Shown here: positions 50,102 to 62,787 of the stretch, in pieces
Position numbering within the stretch: the stretch's first letter is position 1
How the letters are laid out: the number at the start of each line of letters is the position of its first letter
Assembly (NCBI GenBank): GCA_008638375.1
Contig: CM018036.1
Coordinates: 5,456,392-5,520,391, forward strand
DNA: 64,000 bases
Direction: 5' to 3'
From: Nyssa sinensis
Taxonomy: Eukaryota; Streptophyta; Magnoliopsida; Cornales; Nyssaceae
The notes under the pieces: model-generated
What the model was told of the DNA's origin: nothing
Databases searched by the model: none
Seen by the model: only the letters and a program-made list of their open reading frames with translations
Made by a program: the position numbers and the translations under genes

Positions 50102-53100
50102 TCAACAAAAGAAGAGATATTTACAGGGGAAAGCTTCTTTGACCCAAAAAAATAATAAACGCAAAAGGACATCTTTAAGATAAGGAGTAGGAAGCTCCCG
50201 ATTTTCAAAAACACGATTGTTTCTTTCGATCCAAAGGCACCACAAGAGACAAATGAGGGCCAGTCTCCAAATCCTCTTAGTCTCTTTAGAAAGGATGCAC
50301 CCTTTCCAAGCCAACAAAAGGTCTTTGATGGAGCCTGATATGACCCATGAGAAGCCAAACATGGCAAGAATAAGGTTCCAGTGGCTCCAAGAAACATGAC
50401 AGTGAATGAGAATGTGATGCACCATTTCTTCGTCATTCTTTCAAAAATAGCATCTGCTAACCAAGAGAAAACCTCTCTTATTCATGTTTTCCGCAGTTAA
50501 AATGGTCTTCCAAAAGCTTTCCAAGCGAAGGAGGCTTTAGGAGGAGCTTTTGAATGCCAAGTGAGCTTCCTAAGAAAGGGAGTACTTCCAAAATCGAACA
50601 AACTCTTGTAAAAAGAGCTAACAGAAAATGATAACTTATTCGGCATCCAGACCCTCTTATCCTTTCTACCTTCCATTGCTCGGAAATTGTTGATGTGACG
50701 AAGAAATGAGTCCACCTCCTCAAGCTCCCAATCCAAAAAGTCTCTTCTAAAACAAGGAGTCCAAACAAACGTATTCCCAACGCTCTTCACATACTCGCTA
50801 ACTCAAGCCGACTTGTTGCTAGCCAAACTGTATAACATAGGGAATTTCACCTTCAACAGCACAAGCCCCACTCCAAACCTCATCCTAAAATTTCACCCAA
50901 TCACCCTTCCTGATAAAAAAACTACATCTTTCCTTAAAAATCCTCCATTCTCTTCTAATGTATCCCCAAAGACCACAACCTATCGGCCCTTTCACATTGC
51001 TCGAACACCAGCCCCCATTATCACACCCATACTTGGACATAATGATCTCCTTCCAAAATTCCTTATCACTTTCACCAAAGTTCCATAACCATTTCCCTAA
51101 GGGAGCTGTATTGAAGATTCTCAAGTCCTTCACCCCTAACCCCTCTAGAGACAAAGGTTTCTTGATTTTATCCCACGCAAGTAGGTGGATTTTTCTGCAG
51201 TCTCCCTCGTGGCCCCAAAGAAAGTCCCTTTGAATCTTCTCCAGTCTTCTGCTAACTGTCTTCGGAATCAAGAAAAGGGACATGAAACAGGTAGGGAGAT
51301 TGGCTAAGGTGCTTTTAACAAGAGTGAGCTTGCCTCTCTTAGAAAGGAGTTGGCCTTTCCAGCTTGACAACTTGCTATGAAACCTCTCAACCACAGGATC
51401 CCAAACCTTAATGGATCTTGCGTGAGCTCCCAACGGAAGACCTAAGTATGTTGAGGGGAAGCAACCCACTTTATAGCCCAAAGTGCTGGCTAATATATCC
51501 GTCCCTTGAATTGCCCCCATCAGAGTAATGCTGCTTTTAGCAAGATTGATCCGCAGACCTGACACAGCTTCCAAACACACGAGAATGCACCAGATAAAGC
51601 GAAGCTGACGCACTATGGGGTCACAAAAGATAATGGCATCATCAGCGAATAAAAGATGAGAAACGACTAACACATCCACCCCTTCTTTCCCTCACCTGAA
51701 AGCCTTCGATGAGGCCAACTTCCTCAGCTCGAAACATAAAGCGACTCAAAGCCTCCATAGCAATCACGAAGAGAAAAGGGGATAGGGGATCCCCCTGTCT
51801 CAAACCTCTAGACGAACTTGAAGAAGCCTGCAGGGGATTCGTTGATGAGGACCAAGAAAGATACTGTAGATATGCACGACTGGATCCACTTCCTCCACTT
51901 TGCCCCCAAAATCCATCTTCGCCAACATACCCAACAAGAAGCTCCAATTTACATGATCAAAAGCCTTCTCAATATCCAACTTGCAAACCAGTCCCTTTCC
52001 TTTTTTGCTTTATTCTAGAGTTGATGCATTCATTAGCAATGAGAGCCGCATCCAGAATCTTTCTACCCTCCACAAAAGCGCTTTGACTGGGAGAGATGAT
52101 ACTACCCATAATCTTCTTCAATCTTAAGGAAAGAATTTTTGCGATTAGTTTGTAAACACTGCTTATTAGGCTTATGGGGCGAAAGTCTTTAATGCTAACA
52201 GCTCCTTCTTTTTAGGAATAATGGCAATGAAAGAAGTATTGAGGCTTCGCTCAAAACCCCCCTCCCTATGGAAGCTCCCAAACACTGCCATCACATCCGC
52301 TTTCAAAACAATCCAACATTTTTTAAAGAAGGCCATAGTGAACCCTTCTGGACCTGGAGCTTTATTCCCGTTACACGCCTCTAAGGCTTTCTCCACTTCA
52401 TCCTCCAAGAGGGGAGACTCCAGGTTAGAGGCTTCTTCTCCGTTCGGGCTTTTCAAGAGAATATCATCCACTCCAGGTCTCCAGCTTCGCGGCTCTGAGT
52501 AAAGTCTAGAAAAGAAATCAACAATTCCCCTTCTGATGAGCTCCTTCTCAATGAGAACTTGTTCATCAATAACAATAGATGAGATTCTATTCTTCCTGTA
52601 GTGAGATGAAGCCATTCTGTGAAAGAACTTTATATTGCGGTCACCCTCTTTGAGCCAAACGGCCCGAGATTTCTGCCTCCAAGAGATTTCTTCCATCTTG
52701 AGAATCTGCCCAATTTGACCCTTTAGGCCTTCTCTCTCCACCCTTTTTTCAGCTGAGAGGGATCCCATCTGATCTTCCTTGTCCAGCTCCAACAGATTAT
52801 TCAGCATAGACTGCTTCCTTTCTTAAATTAAATCGAAGACCTCACGATTCTATTTTTTGAGGTCTTCTTTAAGGAGTTTCAGTTTTCTGGCAATGTAGAA
52901 ACTTGGAGACCCAGTCACAACATAGGACTCCCACCTATTTCTCACTAGGTTTGCAAAATCTTCACTTTCTAGCCACATGTTTTCTAATCTAAAGGGGCTT
53001 TTTCCTGCACTAAAACTTCCACAAAACAGCATGATCGGGTGATGATCAAAACAAGGCTGTGGGAGACACTTTTGGGAGATACCTGAGAAGTTATCCTTCC

Positions 53101-53726
53101 ATTGGTACGACACCAAGAATCTATCCAATCTAGACATAGCTGACTGATGACCTCCTCTGGACCAGGTGAATCTTTCTCCCTCCAGCTGTAAGTCCACAAG
53201 GCTTTGAGAGTTTATGAACTCGTTGAAGCTCTTCATAGCCGAGGTCAGCCTTCCACCCCCCAACCTCTCGCCTGGGTTTCGTACAACATTAAAGTCCCCC
53301 CCAAAGCACCAAGGGATATGCCAGGAGGGGAGCAAAGCCTGTAGCTTATCCTAGAAAAAACTGCTAACACCATCAACAACTGGCCCATACACGCCACAAA
53401 AGCCCCACACCAGAGAATTGGGAACCAGACTAAACTTGCAGGAGATAGAGAACTCACCCACTCTGTGCGCAATACTGGTAACCAATCTGGAGTCCCAGGC
53501 CTACCAAAATACCTCCTGCAGAGCCCTAGGCATTCAAAGCAACCCACTTGATCCATCTAGGATCCCCAAATGGATTGAACAAAACTCCTCATAATACTTT
53601 CCATTTTAGTGTCCTAAAAGGTAGATTACAGTTGGCCTCCATTCATGCAGTAAGCCTTTGATGATCTGCACGCTTTTTTAGGTCATTTAACCCCCTCACA
53701 TTCCAAGATAAATTTTTTAAATTCAT
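50102..53726 (-). pseudogene. LINE ORF2: endonuclease and reverse transcriptase, broken
   Basis: Starts at ATG 53726 with MNLKNLSWNVRGLNDLKKR, the typical opening of the plant L1 endonuclease. Further fragments in different frames are: endonuclease CFGGDFNVVRNPGERLGG and RFTWSRGG (about 53300-53150); linker WLKEGDRNIKFFHRMAS; reverse transcriptase [36 protein letters not shown] and the catalytic [10 protein letters not shown] (about 51640); YLGLPLGA and SKRGKLTLVKSTLANLP; and a zf-RVT-like C-terminus near 50790-50110 (KAPPKASFAWKAF, ICLLWCLWIERNNR). Many stops and shifts make it non-functional. Confidence 0.85.
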
Positions 53727-53740
53727 AGGACAAGGTAAGC

Positions 53741-56141
53741 TTAGAACTTATCGATGCCTTCTACAAAGGCCTCTGTCGATTTGCTGCCTCCATAGTTGAC
53801 CGAACAGGACAATTCTTTCATTACTCTTTTCAGTCTTTTTGTTGATTTATCCTCCCTATCTTTCTCTGAAGCATTGCTAGAGCAGGGCCGAGCATTGCAC
53901 ATCACTATGTCTCTGAATAATCCCATCAATCGATCCTCAAAACCTGCGCAGGGGACACCTAGCAACTTGCTGACCTTCCCCATTTTCCTGAGCACCCATC
54001 CATCTGATAATCTCTGTTGATGGCAGAATAGTTCACTTGTGTATTCCTCTACATTCTAGGGGCGAGCCATTCGAATACCCCTCCGGCAATACAATTGCCA
54101 ATGGATTATAGTCCTCCACGTTTTCGGCGATTTCCTGAATGCCGCAACTCCATTCCCCCCCCCTGGTTGACTAGACAAGTCAACATGTCCTGTACTGTGA
54201 CCAATTCCTCTTCTGCTGCAAAAGAGCTTCCTGCTACCGTATGAATTTGGAGAATGTCTTTGCAGAAGCTGCTTTCCAAATCTGGAGGAACTCGCGCTCA
54301 TCCAACATTCTGATGTGGTCTGAGTCTTGCCATTCTGAAGTATCGTTTGCTTGTGCTGCCTGGGTAACCTCTCTTTCTTTTTACTTTTCCTTTCCCTTCG
54401 CAGCTTCCCTGGCTTCGTTTGCAACTGCTTCAGTTGCATTCTCACGAGCGCTAACAATTCCGTTCCTTCCAGTGACTGCCAATAACTTAGCTGATGGGTT
54501 GGAGAAAGCCTTTATATTTCTTTTAGAGGGGTTGCGCCCCAACCCGGGCTCAGTATCCTTTGAAGGGTTAAGAGACTTGCTCTTATTTAGTTTGCGCCCC
54601 GAACTAGGGCTCAACCTCATCGGATTGGGCCGCACCATTCTAGTCCTTGAAACTTCCAAGTGGTTTGGGCCAAAAAGGTGCTTTCTTTATGCAGCCCCCC
54701 CTTTGGTAACCCCCTAGGCCTGAATGAGTGGCCCAAGCCTCTTCTATATCCTCAAACCGTTTGATGTTGGCCCAACCCAGTCGGCCCATCACGGAGCGCG
54801 GGCTTATTGACGAACCCCGCATAACCCCACATTCTCAACTCTTCTAGATTCTTCTTACTGTTGCCACACGTTCGTTCCTTCATCCTTAAGGATTTGAAAT
54901 TTGAATGTCACGATGAGAAGCGTAAAGCGTTCGATGTTTGTCACGTAGGCCCTGCCTTGTCAGACAGGTTTTTAAAGCTCAGACGCGCCACTGGCGCGTG
55001 GAGTCCCTTATCGGCGCCTCTTGTCTTTTTCTCTTTGCCGCTGCAACTTCCGGCCGTCGTGGATCAGGTTCGAAACACATTGGACCAACTTCCGACCAGA
55101 CTAGAATAGAGAAAGACCATTTCCCACACTTGATATTGAAAGACGCAGGAACATTATCCGAGCAACCTCTGACCAGAATTCTTTCCCATCTCAGGTGACG
55201 GCGCTCGGCCGTGTCCTCATCCGTTGTAACAAAAATTTTCGCATCGTTCCCCCAGAGCCCGAAAAATTTCCATACTCCACAAGAATGTTGGAAGGCCCAT
55301 AAACCGAAGCCAAATTAATCCATTGCCTTCCATCCCCGAGCAGCAGCCCGACGGGGACCAAGGCTTCACTGCCAGCCCTTCAAAGGTCCATATCCGTCTT
55401 TGGAGAATCCTTTTGGCCTCCTCTTCCGACGGCAACTCGAATAGGAACCAGGCACCGTTCAAGTCTAGCACATTCAGGCTGGCTTGAATCTCCCAATTTT
55501 TGAGAGCCCATCTTTGGATCTTCGTCTTGTTTGGGACTAGGGGTATTCAGATCTCCGAATATGCTGATTAAGCAGCTACGAAGATATTTCAAGCGGCTGT
55601 CACATGAGTCCAGGTGAACCTCAAAGTCTTTCCAAGCATTTGCTGTTTTCGATTCCACCATAACAGGCTCCGAAGGCCATTCGCCGATTCTGCAGACATT
55701 CAAATAAGACTCCTTATGGATCTTGGGATTTCTTGACTTAGATAAGCCTAACGATTTGAAGGCCTGAGTATAAATTAACCATCCTCTTTTCGCAAGGTCT
55801 TCCGGCAGAAATAAAAAACGAATCCCTCTCTGCGACCGTCCTTCCAACCTCATGAAATTTTCCCTTTGATTTGAGCCTTTCCATAGGGAGAAACTTCTGT
55901 TTTTCTCATGCATTCCAATCAGAAATACAACTCTTCTTTTGCCTGTTGAAAGAGTCTCCAGAGTGTTGCAGATCCATTCCAGTTCCCACCATAGCACCCA
56001 TAACTTCCTTACCACGCTTGGACCTCTTTTGATGATTTGGAAAAGCTCACCCGACCCATCCACTTCCTTCAAAACGTCAAAGGATTGTCTCCGATTTGGG
56101 CGAGCATGCTTTTTGATTGTGCTGATACCTCTGTTCAGCAC
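53741..56141 (-). pseudogene. LINE ORF1 (DUF4283-type nucleic-acid-binding protein), broken
   Basis: The frame 56141-55380 gives the N-terminal part, continued after a shift in 55471-55217 with LNGAWFLFELPSEEEAKRIL and GLIWLRFMGLPTFLW, the DUF4283 pattern found in plant LINE ORF1 proteins. Lys/Arg/Glu-rich pieces follow at 54659-54381 and 53995-53741. The last piece stops at 53741, 14 bases before the ORF2 ATG, as expected for tandem LINE ORFs. Start uncertain. Confidence 0.7.
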
Positions 56142-56342
56142 TCAGATCTTGACTGCCATTGTTGTTCATTCAAGCTTTCAGAATCAGGCTGCTTTGGGAA
56201 TAACTGAGACTGATTTGTTGTTCTATTGAGAAGGGAATAACTGAGACATATAGTAATTAATAAATCAAACCAAAACATTCCTAAGTAGCTTCGGCATGCA
56301 TAGTCAAAACTGCATTCTAATCTATGCGAAAAACCTAATTGA

Positions 56343-58088
56343 CAAAATTTTCCTTTCATTGATTGTAATGTCAAACTCGACATTTGAATTTTTTTTCTGA
56401 TGCCATCATCGTAAACTTTCATTGTCAATAATGACTGTTAATGGCAAGGAGAATCTGTTACTGAAATTAAACGAAGGGTTACGTTGTAATTTCAGAAATT
56501 AGAGAAAGGGGGGGTTATAATCAGCAATTGTTAGGAATTTCAGGCAAGTTTAGTGTAGTTTACCCTTCATTTTTTTTTGAAAGGTCAACAAAAAAAAATT
56601 AATTTCTTGCCCTTAGTGTATAAATTTTGGATCCAAGTCGGATTAAACAAAAATTTTTTTGGATCCAAGTCTTCTAGACTTCAATTGCATTCTGCAGTAG
56701 AATGCGTTATTGCACATCTCCCACATGTAGTTTCAACCCAATTTTGCATGAGTTAATATTGTATATATTCATATGCAAGTGTATGTAAAACCATCCTCTT
56801 TGCTTGAGTCTCCACCTCCATTCAAGTTGAGCTCTAGAGCAGTTGTTTGCATCTGCATCTTGCTTTATTTTTTGGTAGTTACCCGCTAATTGTCAATACA
56901 TGGTTTTGAAATTGTGAAGTGATAAACAATGTTCTTGTTGTGTCTCAAATTCATTTTCTCCAATTGCACTGCTTAATTTTGGAAACTGACCTTATACTGT
57001 TTATTGTAGTGTCTATGCATTCAACTGTTCTGCCAACTCTTAAAACACAATTTTCATAATTACAGTTTACGTTTGTGTATTAATTTTCAAATCTATTGTG
57101 GTTTCCCTGTTCCTTCCGTGACTGCTACATTGTCTTAAGATTGGCATTTGAAGAAAGTGAGATCTATGTTAGTTGGTGCATCATTGCTTGTCTAAATTTT
57201 GTTACATAAAATGCATTATTACACTTGAGTTTAACCAACATGGTGAACAAATTTTCTGTTTCTTTGCCCACTATTCACTTTTATGTCATATATTTATTTG
57301 TCAGAAGTATTACACCTTTATACCTCCATCCCCCAACAAAGAGGAAGGAAGGAAGGAAGGAAGGGGGGGGTTGGTTGGTTAGGAGGCCTGCTGATGATCA
57401 AATGGGTATTTTGCAGATACAATGATGAAGTTTGCATCTTTTGAGACTATTGTGGAGCTCCAGTACAAGTATGCCATCCCAACCCCAAAAGACCAGTGCA
57501 GCAAACTTTGCAGCTTGGAGTGAGCTTTGCTGGTGGATATGTGGCTGGTATTCTGTGCTATTGTATCACACCCTGCTGATAACCTGGTCTCTTTTCTAAA
57601 CAATGCCAAGGGAGCGACTGTGGGTGATGTGAGTTAAAGATATCCATTCTGCCATAGATCTATATTTTCCTTCTCGCCATATGGTTGCACACCTTTTTTT
57701 TTTTTTTTTATGTGTCACTTTCTTGTTGCAGGCTGTGAAGAAGATGGGCGTGTGGGGTCTGTTTACCCGTGGCCTTCCTCTTCGTATAGTCATGATCGGA
57801 ACCCTTACTGGAGCACAGTGGGGTATCTATGATGCTTTTAAAGTTTTTGTTGGGCCGTAAGTTTCTTCTTCCTGTATTGCTGGCATTGTTCTTTGCAAAT
57901 ATATATTATTTTTATTTATGTACTTGTTATCGAGATTTTTAATCAATTTTTTGGAGCTTCTCACTTCCAGCAAGTTCCTTTCAGTGGTCTATTGTTCTTT
58001 ACTTGAAATAATGGGCCTTGTTTTTCTTTTTAGGCCAACTACAGGCAGCGTTACTCCTGCTGCTGCTACTTTGCCTGCCAAGGCGTGA
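56343..58088 (+). pseudogene. MPT3 pseudogene: 3' half only (exons 4-6)
   Basis: Matches MPT3 from mid-intron 3 onward. Exon equivalents are 57417-57628 (212 bases against 215), 57732-57856 and 58034-58088, all with splice sites preserved. Exon 4 lost one base near 57504 and two near 57549; the intervening frame runs into TGA at 57521-57523. One change turns LLYKYA into LQYKYA, and the C-terminus reads [16 protein letters not shown]. Exons 1-3 and the promoter are absent, so it cannot give a carrier. Confidence 0.92.
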
Positions 58089-58938
58089 AGTTAGGGCTTA
58101 GTATTGATGAATAAAAATGTTTTCTATTGTAAGACTTTGAGAAGGCTGCTCTCTCTCTCTCTCTCTCTCTCTTGGCGGATGAATAATGTTAGGATTAATG
58201 ATGCATGCTAGGATGGTATTCAATGCTATTGGGGACTGTATTCTATTCTGCATTCTTCTTATTTTTGCAGTTGTACTTGATTTTTTTGGAGGGTGGTTTT
58301 GATTTCATCCTCTCTAGCTGGTATGAAAATTGCAGCATCAAATGTGATGATTTTGGGATCATGTTTTTGCTACTCAGAGGAATCTATAACGATAATAACG
58401 TCCCAAGTTACTGTGACTAGGTTATATTATTGTGATTATTTTGAAGGATGCTGATTGATCAATTTGTTTCCTTTGCTATCTATGGGTATTTCCAGGTACA
58501 AGCTGCATATCTACCTTGATCAATTTTGTTTGATAAACCTCATGACCTACATATGCCGCTGGTTAAACAGTTTGTTTACTGAGAAACATTTCCATCCTGT
58601 TGCATATTTTTGCTTAAACAACTGGGAATTTCTAAAATTAATAGAATTAGCTAAAGACTAAGATATTCTGCAGTAAGTAGAAGAAAAAAATAATGAAGAA
58701 TCTGTTCAAAACCAATGTCTGCTGAGCTAACCTATTTTAGCAAACACCAATTGAGGCTGCATGATGCTCAATCGGTGAAATCTCCCTCACCCTCTCTCTC
58801 CAGGAAGTGCGCAATTTAAATGCATTGTTATCTTGTCATTGTAGTAAAATGAGTATATATCATAAAACACTGTCCAATTAGCATAATCGGTGTAAAAGAA
58901 AGGGAAAACACAAGCAATATATCTCTATATAATATTGC

Positions 58939-59004
<66 letters not shown>

Positions 59005-59150
59005 CATATAGTTATTAATAAATGAAACCGAAACATTCCTAAGTAGCTTCGGCATGCATAGTCGAAACCGCATTCTAATCTACGCGAAAAACCTAATTGA
59101 GAACGAGATTACAGGGAAACAATTGAGCTTAAGAGAATTGTAGTTTTCAC

Positions 59151-59219
59151 CTGGTTTAGCTTGAAAGAATGCTTCAACGATGGTTCGAACCTAACACAAG
59201 TAGCTCAGACAGCTGCCAT
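59151..59219 (-). pseudogene. ACP exon 1 copy with nonsense codon
   Basis: Same length (69 bases) and donor site as ACP exon 1, reading MAAV then TGA at 59205-59207, where the functional gene has TCA (Ser5). The upstream TATA (TTATAA in unit 1) is TTATGA here. Exons 2-4 are not part of the unit, so even without the stop this copy would lack the carrier domain. Confidence 0.92.
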
Positions 59220-59383
59220 TGAGAACCCAAACGAAGCACAAATTTGATGAAACGAATAGAGCTTTACAGAGAGAGGGAGAGAGAATGGCTGAACGAGGTC
59301 TGAGCCAGAGGACATCGGTGTTATGAGGAGAATCTGAAAGGAAGTGATATTGCCAATTTGCATTTACTTTCACAACTGAATAA

Positions 59384-59401
59384 AAATACGGCGCCGTATT
59401 T
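59384..59401. promoter_or_regulatory. Second copy of the 18-bp palindrome
   Basis: Same AAATACGGCGCCGTATTT as at 40799-40816, at the equivalent distance from the ACP exon 1 copy; unchanged although flanks differ. Confidence 0.4.
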
Positions 59402-61921
59402 GGGTATCGGCCTTGTGCGCTGTGATGTTTTCCTTGGAAAGAGTTGGCTTCAGCTGAGAAGTGCAAAGCAGAATCTGAAACACAACTAGTGGCGCACATT
59501 CACTCTCCGCATCGAAGGCCTATCCTCTGCTGCTGACGTGACATTGGATTGCTGGACCCTACCTTCGGCAAGTTGACAGCGTGGACTTTTCCAACTGCCA
59601 TTTAATGGGGCGATTATTCAGGACTAATGTTTTTAGCCCCGCACCGTGTAAGTGCCAGTGTCACGTATGTGTTAAATCATATGTACTCTAGAATATTACT
59701 CATTATTTGATGGTGATTACATTAAAATTTATGTGTAACAGTATGTTGCAACTATATAGTTCTTCTGTTTTATTTTAAGAGTCTTTTATTATATTTTAAA
59801 CTGTTTCATTTTAAGAGTATTATTTAAAAAGTTAACATACTTTTAATATATATATATATATATTTTCAAAACTATCATTTATTATATTTAATGTGAATAT
59901 AATGAAACGAGGGTAATATGAAAAATTTAAATACTTTAAAAATAATAAAATAATACTTCTTAAAAAGTTAGAATTCTCAAATAGGACTTTTATTTTGGGA
60001 CGAATGGAGTATATATGACTATCATTTCACTATTAACATTATTGAGTCAGGATGATTAAACAAGTTTTATATTTAATATGAAAAAAATAATTATATTAAT
60101 TGTACTATTGTTTTGTAGAATTCATGTTGTTCTGATATATGAAATTACGATGTATTACATATTAAAAATGGTATGACAGAGGTGGGTTAAGTATGATTGA
60201 AATTTTTCAGTGCATTGAAAAGGTCCGGTCCATCTCTCGTCTCATATGAAAGTGGAATTTACAGAGATGAATTTTATTGTGATCTCATTTTATGTGAGAT
60301 AGGAAATGAACTGAACCTCTTCAGAACAATGGAAAAGATTTGAATCTGATTAAATAAATAATAATAGCTTTGTAAGAGTATTTTTCTCTTTTTATCTAAA
60401 AATAAGTAATAATAATTATTATCATCGAATTCTACAAGTTCTTTATGTATTATTAAAATCTACTTATATTAGAATAGAAGATATAAAAATATTAAACTAA
60501 ATAAATATTTATTTATATTGATGTCTTAATTTGTGTTAGTTTTTGAATGAAAGTGTTTCATATTTTGAAATGTGCAAACGAAAATAAAATCATTAAAATA
60601 TTAGTGTTTCTTAATAACTATGAATTATACATTAATTTACAACTTGATGTGTAATAAATAAAATGCTATGACATAATTTGAGATTTTACTTTGAAAAAAA
60701 AAAAAAAATAAGTGTCACATTATTCTTTAATTTGCATGCTTAGGTTAGAGTTTGGTGTGGCCCGGAATCGAACTAAAACCTCAAGCGATTGCCACTTGAA
60801 TTTAGAAGCAAAATTTATTTAATTCATAATTTGGGTAAAATGGAATAATTTTTTACTAGCTTTTTAACAAAAAAAGAAGTTAAAGTGATAAGAAAATATG
60901 AATGAATTTTATGATATTCAAATCAGTTTATGACACGTGACATCAATAATGTTAAGCTGATGCTCTAATTTAAAATTTATACCACATGTCAGAAATTGAT
61001 TTGAATGGCGATGGAGCTTTTTCATGCTATCATATTATTGAACCTTTTTTTTTTTGTCTATTGTCTTTCTAACACCCATCTAAATTTTGCATGCTTGGAT
61101 TAGAGACTTCAACTCAACACCTTCGTCACTTGAAATTAAAAGAAAAATTTATTTAATTCATAATTTGGTCATTAAAATGGAAGGACTTTCTAAGAGTTTT
61201 TGAAAACAAGAATAATAATAATTGCCAATATGATAGGGTGGAGCTCTCATGGGGTTTGAGAGTTTGGCAAATTTTTTGGGTTAAGTACTAGTGTATTAGA
61301 GAATCCAAGAGGGGAGGGGGACAAAGGCCAAACAAACAAAGCAAAAGAGAAAAAAAATGCAACATCAAAGGCATATGTGACTCATCAACTTTTAGGATCC
61401 ATTTTCACAGCAATAATGAATAAAATTGCTATCCACAATGTTTTGACATGCTTAAGAAATTCACAAATTCTAAAGTTACCTTTGTGTCCTCTAAATGTGA
61501 AAGCTACTATTTTTTTTTTTTTTTATGCATTTCATTCTTTCTCAAGCAATCTTCACATCTTTGTATAGAGGAACTCGATGAAGGTTCTCGTGAAGCCATT
61601 GTGAACTATATATTACCTTAACTACAAAAAATAAAAATAAGAAATAGTTTATAATTAAGCAAAAAATTAAAGACTAAAGCTTAGGATTTGAAGATTAGAA
61701 GTCATATCGGATTTAGTTTATGAGATAAATTACGAAGAGGGGTGTTGTTATTATTCCAATAATCAACAAGAATTTGATGCACCACATTATAGAACGCATT
61801 TGACTCCCCAAGTCTCTTTTTTAATACTTATATATTGCAACTTTTACTTTTTAAATTATTCTATCTCGCATGTCATAAACTAAGTGAAAGCAAGATTTGT
61901 CATACCAAAGTCCTAAGTATA

Positions 61922-61960
<39 letters not shown>

Positions 61961-62787
61961 CCATAAAATAAAGTAGGTTATCTATTTTATCTCATGTCAT
62001 TTAAAATATTATCTTTCAGCGTTCTAACTTTTTTCATATAATTTTCTTCTTAAAACTCCATCTTTCACTAATATCAATGGCTTAAAGACTACCTTTTATG
62101 AGCTTAAATATCTTAAACATGATAAATACTGAAGCAAAACTTAAACTTGTAATAAAAAACAACTTCAAATGAACAGAGTCATTAAAAATATCCAATTTTG
62201 AATGATTGACTAATGAACAAAGTCATTAAGCAAAACATGTACTTGCAATTTTTTTTTAAATGGTAAAATTATTTATTTTATTATATTTTTGAAATTTTTA
62301 AATAAACAATGATCAAAACATTCTTAATAAAAAAGAAAAAAGTATAATTTGTTCAGTTTAAATTTATTTTTATATAAAATGAATTTTTTTTAAAAAAATT
62401 TAGTCAAAATTAAAAAAATATTACAAAAAACATGAAAAATGTATTTCTCATTTTCAAAAAATATTGGGGAAGAAGGAAAGTATATATAGCTTGTCAATAA
62501 AATTAAGAGAGGATGGTATAATTTTAAACATAAAAAAATATATTTATAACTATCAAAAAAATTTTAAAAAACCAGTGTGATCTATCCTTAAAAAAGGCGG
62601 GAAAATCCATATGATTCGGCACTGGTTCTATTGAATATGGGTTTCAATGGGTTTGTATGTAACCGTATTCAACCCGCTTATTTAATTTGGTTTAAATGGC
62701 TACCCATTTACAATCCGTGACCAAAATCTATCGACCCGAATCCATTTATATTCGGACGGATTTGTGCGGGCGAGGTTCAAATGGCCA
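59402..62787. other. Unit 3 copy of the ACP-MPT3 intergenic region
   Basis: AT-rich, no gene. Parallel to 40817-44155, with the Stowaway-like MITE copy at 59759-60009 and an expanded TA microsatellite at 61925-61957. The G-run of unit 1 (42709-42726) is GGGGAGGGGG here. Confidence 0.7.
59759..60009. mobile_element. Stowaway-like MITE, unit 3 copy
   Basis: Equivalent of 41176-41409, with TA on both sides (59757-59758, 60010-60011), supporting a Tc1/mariner-type target duplication. It was therefore present before the unit was multiplied. Confidence 0.7.

Larger units (their letters stand above)
50004..56241 (-). mobile_element. L1-type LINE inserted in unit 2
   Basis: About 6.2 kb on minus, interrupting ACP intron-derived sequence at a TA-rich microsatellite. 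It has two ORFs in LINE order: ORF1 (DUF4283-type) and ORF2 (endonuclease, reverse transcriptase, zf-RVT-like end). Both contain stops and frameshifts. The 3' end (left) merges with the TA repeat, so the tail and target duplication cannot be defined. Near the 5' end GGGAATAACTGAGAC occurs twice (56196-56210, 56233-56247). Boundaries are approximate. Confidence 0.85.
49551..58522. repeat. Tandem unit 2: deleted, LINE-invaded copy
   Basis: Composed of ACP intron 1 sequence (49551-50003 and about 56242-56342, matching 39961-40516), interrupted by a LINE, then MPT3 sequence from the middle of intron 3 to downstream of the gene (56343-58522, matching 47399-49550). At 56342/56343 the ACP-derived CCTAATTGA joins the MPT3-derived CAAAATTTTCC. 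Sequence equivalent to 40517-47398 (ACP exon 1, intergenic region, MPT3 exons 1-3) is absent. Confidence 0.85.

Noticed and set aside
56343..58088. A second functional phosphate carrier gene
   Set aside because: It lacks exons 1-3 and a promoter and has a stop in exon 4 after two small deletions.
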